A DNA stretch of 64,000 nt from the NCBI RefSeq assembly GCF_018143015.1, contig NC_054754.1, positions 22,134,875-22,198,874 of the forward strand, written 5' to 3'. The stretch is from Lytechinus variegatus. Its lineage: Eukaryota > Echinodermata > Echinoidea > Temnopleuroida > Toxopneustidae. Positions 22,930 through 34,860 of the stretch are shown here, one piece after another. Numbering within the stretch: the stretch's first letter is position 1; each line of letters begins with the position of its first letter. Both the position numbers and the translations under genes were made by a program. Below the pieces are notes generated by a model. It was not told the origin of the DNA, made no database searches, and saw only the letters and a program-made list of their open reading frames with translations.

Positions 22930-24870
22930 CTCTGGATCTCCTTCTATCCTCGGAGTCCAGATGCTATAGTCATACTGACCTGTCCAAAAGTCATGATAGG
23001 AAAAAGAAAAACAACTAGTCATAATTCAGCGAAGGGTCGCTAGTCATAATACATGAAGATGGTAGCCAGGCCGGGGGCTTGGCCCCACAATTGGTAGGTA
23101 TACGTTGCGGGCAAAAAAAAACTAAACAGGGAGCCAGCATTGAGACTGACTAATCGTGAAAAAGACGGTCTTCGGAACTATGCAAACTGTTTATGAATTT
23201 GGTGACAACGATGGCCTCTGTAAACTGGCGATGTACATGATGTACACTGCTGACCGACCGACTCTTGCGCGCTTAGTGCGAATAGGCATGGTAGGGGTGA
23301 ATCATATAGTCATGTAGCCCCCCCCCCCCCCCATTATAATCATAGATTGCATCACATCTCTATCATTATAGTACATCTATGTGGGGCTAACACGTACTTC
23401 GACGCGTGCGTCCGAGCGTGCAGCGTGTCAACCGAATTCACATACATGAAGAAAAGAAGAAACGAATTAGAACGAAGAGGCGACGAAAAAAAGTTTTTGA
23501 ACGGTGATCATTGCGATATTTTTTTCGCGAAAGGAAATGTGCTGATGTATTGGAATAGTAATTGAGTGTAAGAACGGTGGTTTACTTCTCATACGCACCA
23601 CTCTAAAAGAAAAACCAACACTTAATAAAAAAAGAATATCAAACCATGGTCTGCTAATTGTAAACTTGCTAGTCGTGCATGAAGATAGTTTCTTTTGTCT
23701 CAATATAGAGTGCCTTTAGTATACAGAGTACAAACAAAACCTTGTTTAAGTTTATACAACACACTTTGTTGTTTTAACAGTTTCAATAAGTGTTTAGAAT
23801 AACAGATTTGAATTCATAATGAGGGGCGTCACCCCCCCCCAAAAAAAAAAGAAAAAAGATACACAACGAAGGGGTAAAATGGAGAAATGGAAAGGAAGAG
23901 AAACCAATAGGGGCCATCTTCTGTATTAATTTTTTATCATAAAATCTATCACAAACATCACAAACTTTGATTTTTGTATTAAAAAGTGTTAACGTTTTAT
24001 TTCTCTCTCGCTTCGCCCTCTCGCAGTTGTTGTTTTTTTAGAGAGAGAGATTTTGCCTCATACGCCATGTCTTGCCCCTCCTCCCCAAAAAAGAAAAATG
24101 TGCTACTCAATACACCACTGCTAAAACATGCAGGGTGTATGCGATTAATGAGATTCTCTTCAATAATGAACAATTTCCTTTGAAATATATGCATTATGAT
24201 TGCGATTGTAATTTTTGTTTTGATGGAGATGCATTCGTTCAGTTAGTCAAGTCCATGAATTCATGATTGTTCACTTGGTCTATGTAATCTATTTACAGTA
24301 CAATGAAAATTATTACCATGCAAATCACAGTGAGATTGTAAGGGGAAGACGACTGAATGTAACCATTTTATTATCAACATAACCAGATATATTAAGGCGA
24401 AATCATTTGATAATAATCTACAAAATGTATACTAAAACAAAACACATCATATTACCTTCATATTGATTTTATTCCAATGTATGATGACTCCAATAAATGA
24501 GGAAATTGTACATTATATTTTACCAACAATTTGCTTGCTGTGAAAATGATCCCGTTATGATTTTTATACATGTATATAAAGTATATACTAAAGAACTGCA
24601 TGGTATGTACAGCACAATTTCTTCCGCTAGTCATGCTAGTGTATTGTAATGGACTTTGATCATCGTATACCCTCGTAACAATGAAAAATCAAATGCGATA
24701 CAATTCAGAAATGATTCGCCCCCATCGACTCTGATTCGGCAAAAGAGAAAATCAAATAGCGGGATCCACTGATGGAGTTTGTAATTATTGTTAGACTAAC
24801 TTTTTGTTTATTTTTTTAATGCAAATTAGGAAAGATTAGAGAAGAGACAAATCGGCAAGAAAATAATAAA
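22930..24870. other. Non-coding stretch, duplicated at about 40870-42830
   Basis: It contains poly-C and poly-A runs (about 23318-23332 and 23830-23850) and small frames. A pyrimidine tract at about 24000-24045 corresponds to 41950-41983 in the right copy, where it ends in a good acceptor (TTTTATTTTTTAG|GATGAG). The frames after it share KKxKCxTQYTTA between copies but differ by homopolymer slips. No function recognised. Confidence 0.3.
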
Positions 24871-24877
24871 ACTGGTA

Positions 24878-24985
24878 TAACAATATTACACGGTGTAACT
24901 GGCATTACACGGTGTAACTGTTACAACAATATTACACGGTGTAACTGGTAATACAATATTACACGGTGTAACTGGTTGGATGGCT
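24878..24985. repeat. Minisatellite with TTACACGGTGTAA core
   Basis: ATTACACGGTGTAACTGG occurs four times in about 105 bp. The core is nearly palindromic. In the related segment at about 43660-43675 only the first unit is present before a SINE starts. Confidence 0.7.
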
Positions 24986-25159
24986 AATTAATAACTCTTT
25001 AAAACAAAAACAAAAAGCGTTTAGTAGAAATTTACCTATGATGTGGCGAGAAGAAAGATAATAAATTTGTCAGGACAAATCATGATTATATGGCAGAAAA
25101 GTATTTTTACGATTCATTTGATATTTCATCATGTATTTATTTTGGAGCCCGAGAATAAA

Positions 25160-25245
25160 GAACCCCATTGAAGGAAACATTTTTTTTCTCCATTTCATGC
25201 AAAGAAATGTCACCTCATCACTCTTCAGTCAAATTGACTAGACCA
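25160..25245 (+). pseudogene. Exon-1-like fragment of the unknown gene family
   Basis: The text AATAAAGAACCCCATT, then TTTCTCCATTTCATGCAAAG, then AAATGTCACCTCATCAC closely matches the intron end and start of exon 1 at 60240-60317. After MSPHHSSVKLT the similarity fades and a MITE begins at 25246. It is probably a relic of an exon 1 position, now displaced by transposons; a functional exon 1 candidate lies downstream at 26934. Confidence 0.45.
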
Positions 25246-26718
25246 GGGGACAGTTTCATCAAAATTTTTGTCTGACCAGTTGTCAGGTCCAGTGGCTTAC
25301 CGTGGATCACGGTATGGGGGGGGGGCACCAGCAAAAAATTTGAGTCACGTAGTGAGCGCGCAAAGCGCTTTCAATTGTCAGGTATACTGACCTAATAGAG
25401 ACATTTTAAGGAAGCACTTGTAGTCATTGTAATCATAAATAAAAAGACGCATCTCAACAGTCAAATAATGCAAGAGAGAAGCGCGAGCTGAACATTTTTG
25501 ATATTCAGACCTAAAAAGGGACATTATAATCGATTTTGTTAGCATGATACTTACGTGTCTCGATAAACAATGCGAGCGCGAAGCGCGAGCCGAAATTTTT
25601 GTATATATTGTCCCAAAACAGGGAGATCTTAAGGACTATATTTTAGGAATCTCTTAATAGTATACATATCTCACCATAGTCATCTAATGCGAGTGCCAAG
25701 CGCTTGCTGATTTTGTTAGAATTATATCTGAACACATGAAGCACTTGTGTAGTCATTGTAATAATGATTACCATACGCATCTCACTAATAAAATTTAGAT
25801 AATTCAGACCTGAAGCGGGCATTCTAAGACTTGCTTGTAGGAATTCACTAAGGCCAAACGTATTTCACTAAGCAAATGATGCGAGCGCGAAGCGCGAGCT
25901 GAAAATTTTGTATATTCAGATCATGCAGAAAAAGGGACATTTTGAGGACTTATTTTAGGAATTCACGGAGAGCAGACTTATCTCACCAATCCACTAATAC
26001 GATACGACAGGAAATGTTTTATATTAAGAACTTAACATGGGGCAATCATTGTAAGTAGTCATTAAAAAAGAAGCATATGTCACTACATAAAACAATAATA
26101 TATTTGGTGTATATTGACTTGAAACGGGAGTTTTTCGTACAACAGGTTTATTTTGGTTTGGTTTGGTTTTATTTACCGTATAAAAATCACAATAAAATAC
26201 ATTGCACAAGATATGATATTAAATATAAATATATAAGCATGCACATAAAAATATACGGATGGATCACTCTATTCAGAGCCATTGATTTAATGGCTCTGTT
26301 CTTCCTAGAGGTCCAGATATATATATTTCTCTAAACAGACAATGCGAGCACCAGGAACAATGACAACATAGGCCCTGAGCAAATTATGTTTCATTAAGTT
26401 ATGATAAAAATGTTTCCTATGAAATATAACATAACATGATTAAAATGTAATATACCATTAAAATGAATGATTTCTTCTTTCCCCACTACGTTTCTCTTTC
26501 TTTCTCCCTCTTTTTCTCCTTTTCCCCGTTTTTTTTTTGGGGGGGGGTCAGTCGATGGGGGGGGGGGGGCACGTGCCCCCGTAGTTACGCCACTGGTCAG
26601 GTCTGATATCTTTTCTTGATTCCCATTGGCTGAGAGGCACTGTTACTATAGTAACTGTCGGATAAAATAGGACCTGTCGGATAAAACGTCTGACAAGTCC
26701 TTTCATGAAACGCTCCCC
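25246..26718. mobile_element. MITE with GGGGACAGTTTCAT ends, split by a second element
   Basis: Left end GGGGACAGTTTCATCAAA...TTTGTCTGAC. The right end, read as its complement, is GGGGAGCGTTTCATGAAAGG...TTGTCAGACG: imperfect inverted repeats of about 30 bp. The interior contains TTATCCGACAGGTCC-like text. No clear target duplication was found. Without the nested element it is about 160 bp. Confidence 0.6.
25290..26595. mobile_element. 1306-bp hAT-like non-autonomous element
   Basis: Ends CAGTGGCTTACC and, at the right, GTTACGCCACTG (complement CAGTGGCGTAAC), with an exact 8-bp target duplication GTCAGGTC at 25282-25289 and 26596-26603. An 8-bp duplication plus CAGTGGCGTA ends fits hAT-type transposons. 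The interior is not coding: it holds about five diverged tandem copies of a 100-190-bp unit centred on GCGAGCGCGAAGCGCGAGC (near 25352, 25471, 25571, 25690, 25880). The same unit occurs in opposite orientation at 48-50.3 kb. Confidence 0.75.
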
Positions 26719-26933
26719 AGAAGTCAGATGGGTGCAACTGATATGGCAATCACTGATAGTCACATTTCTGACATAATTATATTCTAGTCAGAAAAACAAT
26801 CTAAGTAAAATACAACAATAAATTTTAGAATACGACTAGAATGACAGTTGCATCCAGCTGACCCTATTAACTAGTCATTTTAAGTGTATCATTTTGCAAT
26901 ATATTTTTGCTTCTAGAACGAGTATCAAAAGAA

Positions 26934-28658
26934 ATGGCAACTCAGCATTGTGAAACATACCCAAGTGACAGAGACAACGCCGAAAATAAGGTGAGAAAAT
27001 AGTACTGTTTAATCAGGCATTGAGAGAGTATACGGTAGTGAAATAAAGTATTGGTATACCAGATATATTTAGTTGTCAAAAGTCATTTTGGGCAAACTGG
27101 TTTGGAGATATTTTCATAAGCTTAAATCTAAGTGGTAGAAATTCACTCAAATAAAGTTCATTTACTTTTGTTTTTATGTGAGATTATCGTCTCTATCAGT
27201 TTGTATTTTATCAGTCTTTTTATCTTTAGTTTTTTCTTCGTTTTTATTTTGTTAGATATCGATACAGGTCCAAGGTTTTCGTCTTGAAATTTATTCAACT
27301 CGCCAGACCAAATTCTCCTGCTCCATTGATAAAAATGAAGTAGAAATCGTGCTGAAAATCAAAGTGAGTATATCAATAAAAATGGTAAAATTCACTATGA
27401 TATTATTCAAAATATTGTTTAAACAAATAATGTCATACAGTATAATGATGCAAATTTGAGCAAATCAAGCAATATGAATAAAGCTATGGATGCAAGTAAA
27501 ACCATTCACATTAATCAATTTTAAATTGATTAATGTGAATGCTGCCCTCTATAGGCCGTTCTAAGACTTTGACCAACTCACATAATCAGACAAGTGCTGC
27601 ACAGAATAAACTTATCGAATTTTCATTTTCATATTCATTTTAAGTCATTCACTCCTCGTATGCAAACCTTAATAAGTATAAATCATCTGGGTGCTAAATT
27701 ATGTCATGACATTAACGGGTCGTGTGGTCTAGTGGTTAGAGCATCGTAAAGTTGTGGGTTCAAATCCCCGTTCTGCCATTCGGATTGTATCAAATTTGAT
27801 TTCTAAAAAGACCCGAGAATCCTCTCTCGTCTAGATTAGCCACTGAGCCTGATTAATTTCGAAGTAAAATGATCGCCATGTAATTGATTATGTACCAGCT
27901 TTGCGTTTATCAGCAAAAAAAAATAAAAAACAATCAAATAAAAAACTGTCAGAAGCGATCAAATATATAGGCCCTATCACTTCTCTCATTTCATCCGTTT
28001 TCAAGGCTAAATGAAGGGAGAAAGAAAATAAATAAGTAAATGTCGACCTTTTCTCACTATGAAATACTTTTCTCTCCACTTCACCATTTATTTTGTAATT
28101 CCCCCACACTTCTAAAGGAAGAAAAAGAGGTCTTGACAATCGGTGTACAGCCTCAGGACGAAAGAAACATCGGAGTAGGACTAGACACTGCTCCCGAAAC
28201 TTCGGGGTCGGAGACACACGATGACGATATAATGTCTGAAATTGTAAGTATACAACGCTTATTTCTTCTATTAGCGCCCCACCCCTGTCTTCTTCTCCAC
28301 GGCGTGTATGGGGGATGGGGTTAGCCAATTTTAGCCAGCGTTAGCGTGGACATATACAAGTCCATGTAAATATGCATGTGACACCTTGTCCAAAGAATGT
28401 TATAAACCTCAATTTTCGAGACTTTTTTGGGGAAAAAATGATAGATATTTGTTCCTCCATATACATATAATAGTCAATTCGATGATATTTCATGTCAAAT
28501 TATACACACTGGTAATGAAAATATGCTGTCACTTGTACTGCATTGCATATATCTTATTATATATTTACCCAAATATTTGTCTAATTTCTCAATTATTATA
28601 GGGACCACTGCGATCTGATGGCGGAAGGCATGTTTCTCTGGGATTGCCAGAGGAGTGA
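26934..28658 (+). CDS. Unknown four-exon gene, 115 residues (gene 1)
   Basis: Proposed exons: 26934-26990, 27256-27363, 28118-28243 and 28602-28658, all in phase 0, each a multiple of three and bounded by AG/GT. Acceptors are TTGCTTCTAG (leader starts 26917), TTTTGTTAG, ACTTCTAAAG and TTATTATAG; donors are GTGAG, GTGAG and GTAAGT. Exon 1 encodes MATQHCETYPSDRDNAENK. Exon 2 starts ISIQVQGFRLEIY and ends EVEIVLKIK, with beta-like alternation. Exon 3 is acidic (ETSGSETHDDDIMSEI). Exon 4 encodes GPLRSDGGRHVSLGLPEE and stops. Exons 1 and 2 and part of the introns have a paralogue at 60.3-61.8 kb with silent changes and whole-codon indels, which supports coding. There is no signal peptide or known domain. 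The start could lie further upstream, and exons 3 and 4 rest on splice signals and frame only. I do not recognise the family. Confidence 0.5.
27503..27541. repeat. 39-bp near-gapless palindrome
   Basis: Arm CATTCACATTAATCAATTT (27503-27521), one central T, then its exact complement (27523-27541). It lies in the intron between exons 2 and 3 of gene 1. It could be a degenerate MITE or a cruciform-forming site. Confidence 0.8.
27715..27835 (+). repeat. tRNA-derived SINE, second type, shortened head
   Basis: GGGTCGTGTGGTCTAGTGG (A box) and GGGTTCAAATCCCCG (B box) are followed by AAAAAGACCCGAGAATCC. It matches the SINE at 43672-43790 but lacks most of the anticodon arm. It lies in the intron between exons 2 and 3 of gene 1. 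Confidence 0.6.
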
Positions 28659-28945
28659 TCATGGATCATTATTAGCTTGGAGAGGGAGGGGAGGGGACAG
28701 CAAGGGGGAGGGGAGGTGGGGTGGGGGTAGAGTGAATGGTAAGACAAAAGATCGGATGAAGGGAGGCAAGTTTCTCTGGAAATGCCTGATCGCAGATAAT
28801 AATTAGCTTGGAGAGGAGAGGGGAGGGGGCAGTATGGGGGCGGGGGGTAGAGTGAATGGCAAGATATTAGAAGGAAGACAAGTTTCCCTGGGATTGCCAG
28901 AGGAGTGATCACGGATCATAATTAGCTGGGGCAGGAGGGGGTGGG
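28613..28945. repeat. Triplicated unit of about 115-135 bp over the last exon
   Basis: Three copies start near 28613, 28750 and 28863, each with GGCA(T/A)GTTTCTCTGG- or ACAAGTTTCCCTGG-type text followed by AATTAGCTTGGAGAGG-like text. Copies 1 and 3 share GGGATTGCCAGAGGAGTGATCA. The proposed last exon of gene 1 ends inside copy 1. Confidence 0.65.
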
Positions 28946-30330
28946 TGGCTGGCTAGACAATCCACAATTTCTGAAATACTTTACTAATCTCCCTATACTG
29001 CGTTTGACCACATTTTAAAAAAGATATCTAACAGAAAATATACAAAGTAATCAAATGTGTTTGTTTGCATTTCAAACTGAGAACAAGATGAATTTACAAA
29101 TATATATTTCTCGTTTGTTTATGAATAACTTCAGTTATCATACACCTTGTATATTTAGATGTAATATCTGAGGAAATAAGGGGATCCACAAAACAACATA
29201 GTGTGTATGGTAATGATAATGTGGACCCAAAAAGGAATCAAATGCATTTATGAACTGCTTGGCAAAGAGAGCAAAAACAAGGACAAAAGATCCATCAGCT
29301 AAAAAGAAAGGAAAATATCTGTGATCGTTTTAATGTACACTTTGCTCTTCAAGTACTAAATTATGTGGCAATCGAAAATTCTTTCATTGAACTCATTTAT
29401 GATTTTTTTTCTTCGATTTTCAGAAGGTAATTTGCCTACAGGGTATAATCTGCTCCATATTACTCGGAAGGTATTTGTAATGTACATTAAAAATATCTTG
29501 TTCATATTCGCGTATAGACAGTTAAGAAGCTCTTTATTAGTTATGAATACACCTTTGTCGTATTTCTGTATATACTCTGGACATACAAGAGGCCTTTTCT
29601 AGAACTAATTAATTTGTGTGATGTCAGAATTCTTAGATTAAAGAGAAGCGGGGGTGGGGTGGGTGGGTGGGTAGGATAGCTATCTAAGAGTGGTATGATG
29701 TAGATAACACCTGTCAAATTCATTATTTTCCATTAGAAATAAGGAGTCGATGGGATGGGGTAAACTATAATTTACCCCCCCCCCGACGGATTTTCTCCGG
29801 TGTTCGATTGATGTGATACCAATTGATACAATTCTGATTCACATGATTTGTAAGGGGAGGGGGGTCATTTTTTCAATAGTACTGCTGTTAAGATTCATGA
29901 TTTTCAACCCCTTTGATACGTGTATTGAATTGTTATATTTCATATGCAATTCGAAGTGTATTTTTTTATAATATTTTTTAGGTGCGAAAATTCATTTTGC
30001 TTTTATTGTAGAAATAAATAAAATGGAATCAATATGGGTTGAAATGCAATTGATTTAGCTTTAATCTGGTGGTAGCATGGTAATTGTCCCAATGCTATTT
30101 TTCATTGTCATGATTGCGGTGTCGCGATTGGTAATTCTATAACAATGACTAGCATAATTCAAACAATAAATTCATGTTTTCATCGAGTGATCAATAAATA
30201 CAAAGTGTATTACATGTGTAATTATGAAGCAATATTCTGCTAAATCATTATTATGCTAAATGCCCTGACAGCTGTCGTTTGTATTGGGGTATGACTGGGT
30301 ATCAACTATTGGTAGTCGAGCTTAATCGTG
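28946..30330. other. Spacer without recognised gene
   Basis: AT-rich, with GGGTGGGTGGG at about 29655 and a C-run at 29778. No ORF or repeat family identified. Confidence 0.3.
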
Positions 30331-30334
30331 GCTG

Positions 30335-31653
30335 ACAACCAGAAATATGATGATGATGATGATGACGACTGTTAGATGATGATGATAGTGATAGTTAAGA
30401 TAATGGTGATGACAATGATAATGAGGGTGGTGATGATGGTTGTTAGATGATGACGATTATAATGATAGTTAAAGATGATGATGATGATGATGAGGGTGGT
30501 GATGACGGTTGTTAGATGATGATGATTATAATGATAGTTAAGATGATGATGATGAGGGTGGTGATGACGGTTGTTAGATGATGATGATTATGATAGTTAA
30601 GATGATGATGATGATGAGGATGGGGATGAGGGTTGTTAGATGATGATGATTATAATGATAGTTAAGATGATGATGATGAGGGTGGTGATGACGGTTGTTA
30701 GATGATGATGATTATAATGATAGTTAAGATGATGATGATGAGGGTGGTGATGAGGGTTGTTAGATGATGATGATTATAATGATAGTTAAGATGATGATGA
30801 TGAGGGTGGTGATGACGGTTGTTAGATGATGATGATGATGATGATGATAGTTAAGGTGATGATGATGAGGGTGGGGATGAGGGTTGTTAGATGATGATGA
30901 TGATGATAGTTAAGGTGATGATGATGAGGGTGGTGATGACGGTTGTTAGATGATGATGATGATAGTTAAGATGATGATGATGAGGAGGAGGATGGGGATG
31001 AGGGTTGTTAGATGATGATGATTATAATGATAGTTAAGATGATGATGATGAGGGTGGTGATGACGGTTGTTAGATGATGATGATGATGATAGTTAAGGTG
31101 ATGATGATGAGGGTGGGGATGAGGGTTGTTAGATGATGATGATAGTTAAGGTGATGATGATGAGGGTGGTGATGATGGTTGTTAGATGATGATGATGATG
31201 ATGAAAGTTAAGATGATGATGAGGAGGATGGGGATGAGGGTTGTTAGATGATGATGATTATAATGATAGTTAAGATGATGATGATGAGGGTGGTGATGAC
31301 GGTTGTTAGATGATGATGATTATGATAGTTAAGATGATGATGATGAGGGTATTGATGACGGTTGTTAGATGATGATGATGGCGATTATAATGATAGTTAA
31401 GATGACGATGATGATGATGAGGGTGGTGATGACGGTTGTTAGATGATGATGATTATGATGATGAGGGTGATGGTGGTGGTGATGATGATGATGACTATGA
31501 TGATTACAATGATGATGCTAAAGATGATTGAGGTGAAAATGTAGATCATTACAGTTAACGGAGATAAGAATGGTTGTGATGAAAATGATGTTGGGGATGA
31601 GCTGATGATGACAATAGAGATAATGATGGTGATGATGATGATGGCAATAAAGA

Positions 31654-31687
<34 letters not shown>

Positions 31688-31720
31688 GGTGATAAAATTG
31701 GTGATAATGACGGTGGTAGT
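30335..31720. repeat. GAT-rich minisatellite, about 61-bp unit
   Basis: About 18 units containing GGTTGTTAGATGATGATG, ATTATAATGATAGTTAAG and GATGATGATGAGGGTGG, with variable numbers of GAT triplets between fixed landmarks. Stop codons in each unit (TTAG, TTAA) argue against coding. It lies between gene 1 and X3. The equivalent place in the right copy holds a LINE instead. Confidence 0.9.
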
Positions 31721-31744
31721 GAAATGATCTTAAAGATATTCAGG

Positions 31745-32400
31745 ACGGTTTACTTTGTCTTCCTCTTCCTTCTTCTTTTTCTTCCTTTTCTTCTTCTTCG
31801 TCTTTTTCATTCCTCTTCCTGAAATTGTAAGCAACTATTTGTCAGCAAGAAAAAGGACAGAAAATGGCAAAATAATAAAATTGTATTTCTCTATCTCTCC
31901 TTTTCTCTCTCTCTCTTTCTCAACTCATTTCAACTTTCAAACTTTTCATTCCCGTTTCTCTATCTTATTCAATGTGTTTCATAATTTCTTTTTATCTGAA
32001 GGCGGTATTTGCGAATTGACGGATTTGTTATAGTTTCCTACATGCCTTTAAGCGACACTCGTGTACTCGTGTCCTTGCATTAACATGTTTGATGAGCTCA
32101 TATTGATATCTTACTTCCATCTAAAATCAAAGTAATAATAATAATACAAACAAATCTCATACAGTGTCATACAAGATAGAATGTAAAATTGGAGATGAAA
32201 CTATTGGTTTAGCTGCTGCACTCGGAGATGGATAAAAGAGGGGAGAGAGAGCGGAGAGATGGATGAGAATGAGGGAGGAGATGCTGAGAGGGGGAGAGAC
32301 GGTGAGAATGGGGGAGGGGGAAGTGAAAGGGTATGATCTGAAACTCGGAATCAGGAGTGGCATGTGAAAGCTACAGAAAGACAAGTAAGAAATCTGAGGG
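31745..32400. repeat. Polypyrimidine tract followed by GA-rich tract
   Basis: TTC/TTCT runs at about 31755-31820, and CTCTCT at about 31890-31915, on the plus strand, then GAGA-rich sequence at 32225-32330. Low complexity, no coding. Confidence 0.6.
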
Positions 32401-34718
32401 TTATATGGTGTGAAAAATGAAATAAAAATAAAACAATTTAAAGAAAATTAGGAAAAGCTAAATATCTAAATCATAACTGACTTGCTAAAATGTGGAATTT
32501 TTATAAAACTATTCTCTTAAAATGTATGAGGAATCAAAATTGTTCTGGATCTAGATTTGAAGTTTAAACCCAGCTTCCCCTGTGATAATATACTATAATC
32601 TTTATTTTAACAATATAATTACACATACGGCATGATGAAAGCAAATTACGTTTCATCCTCAATTTCTCACCAAGTCAAAAATCTGAAAACACCAATGATA
32701 CAGTAACTGTGCAATGCCATGTCATGCCGTCCTCTATTATTCCATCCAAAATGGAATTTCATTTACATAATATTAGTTAAGTTTCTGAATAATACATGAA
32801 ACCTTGCAGTTACCTATACTTCTACGGTCCAATAATTTATTACACGAATATTATTGTGAAAATATCAGTAGTAAATAGAATATATCCCCCTTTCCATGTA
32901 AGGACACTTAATACTCCAGTACATTTAGAATGATTTTATGATTATGTTATGTTCAACACAATAATGACGATGAATGGACACCAATGAAGATTCTTCTTGA
33001 TCGATATTGATATGATCGGAATCTCACAGGAATCGAACCTGTCCCATCTCATCAATTTTATTGTGTGATTTGGGGGTTGACCCGAGATTACAATTTTGGA
33101 ATTTTACAATAAATACCTTCTTATCAAAGGTAATTGTCAAGAGTCTTGACTTGTATTGGTGGGCATGAATCAGGAAGTAGTGGGGTATAAGACCGAAAGA
33201 GGCGATGGTAAAGGAATGTTGGCAAAAAATAAATTACCAATGTATTAAATTCTCTACTAATCAAATACTTAACAAGTATGATAAATCAAAAATTTAAATA
33301 ATAGGTTTGCACATTTTCATGAGTTTCTTTAGCAACTTAAGAAGACGATTAGACGTATGTTTCGAGGAGTTTTTAAACATTATCATTTTATATTTCTCCT
33401 CGTACACAGACGGGTCGCGATCGTGCAGTCGCCATTAGTGGTTAATAATGCAAAATCCCCCCCCCCGACGGGGCTCATCGAAATTTGTATTTATTTTATA
33501 AAAATATATAAAAAGAACTCGACAAAAATAAAGATTGTTATTCCGTTTTGGCCTAAGATGAACCAAAACAGGGGGGGGGGCCTTAAAAGGACAAAACAAC
33601 GACTTACTTCGGCTGTCGCGCAACTCCAACTTCCCTTGTTATCCGAACTTAATACATAAACATATGACCATTGAGTTCCTGTACAGATCGAGTTAAAACT
33701 TCGGTCTCTGTAATTATTAAGTGGAGCCAACGGAGATCAGGGGAACAACCAATAAAACAGAGACCGAAGCTTTTGGTCTACTAAACTAAGCGGATACGAA
33801 AATGATCATAAAGAGAGCATAGCTTGTTGATATATAATTATAGGTCCTTTTCATGATGATTGTATAATTACAATTTTCAGATTATTTATCTAGTTCTATG
33901 GCTAATGGCTAGGCGTTCTACAACAAGTGCACTAATTAAAAGTTAAAAAACATGAGCAGTAAAGCAAATAATAACTTCGTTCACAAGAAAACAATGGAAA
34001 ATAAAATACAACACGCGATTTACTGTGTGTACATAGCAGAAAACTGTGACATTCTACCGCTATTTTATGTTGTGAAGAGATCATAAGTTTTAATCAAAAT
34101 TATACACAAGCAGTTTCTACTCACATGTCCGAAATTGAGTTGATCATCAATCCATGCATCATGTTCAGATGTACCAACATTCCATCCACCTTAACATGTC
34201 CATGATTATTCAAACGCAACCAAGAATACACAGAAATGTATTTTTAAATCTAAATTCTAAAGCAGGAAAACTAACCGCATGTTTCAAAGTGACATCGAAT
34301 AAGTTCCCCCGGAAGTTCCACACGGTATATCAATTTGGTTGTGGAATCATTACACATCTGATCATCACAAAGATGAAAGTAAGGACCGATCGCAGAAAGC
34401 GTTGCAATCAAACGAAACTCCAACAAATCAAGCCTTTTTTCGTCTATTTTTGAAGGGTGAAAAGAAAGATGTATGATTGAACGTAACTCTTCCGCAACGG
34501 TTCTCTGAAGATGATTACTACATGCAGGCTCTCCATTTACAGCTGTATCTTTATTTCACAAGAAAACCAGAAACATTTCTCTATGATCTATCTGATTATG
34601 ATGTTAGTCAATGATTATTGACTGGACGCCTATTCAATGTTCACTCGATGAAGCCAAACGTCGAAATGGTGAACCGCAGCAATGCACATCGCGAGCTCTG
34701 TAATCTGGTGTTAGTACG

Positions 34719-34860
34719 ATGACGTAAGATGATGATTGGCTGAAAATGTGATTCGTCTCTATCCAATCAGAGATGGTTCTAAATGGTTGCGACATAACAT
34801 TACAGGGAATACCCTCAAGAGCGGTGTGAAGCAGAATCTACATTTTGATTGGTTATAGAC
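34719..34860. promoter_or_regulatory. CRE/CCAAT cluster in X3
   Basis: ATGACGTAAGATGATGATTGG, CCAATCAGAG and TTTTGATTGG recur in the same order as in the other X units. The spacing to the next CCAAT is changed because X3 continues into X4 rather than into the Y module. Confidence 0.35.

Noticed and set aside
25340-25990. CRISPR-like array from evenly recurring GCGAGCGCGAAGCGCGAGC
   Set aside because: Units are diverged, spacing varies (about 100-190 bp), the spacers are themselves related, and the context is a eukaryotic transposon.
31755-32033. 92-residue frame starting MSSSSFFFFFLFFFF
   Set aside because: It comes from a polypyrimidine microsatellite.
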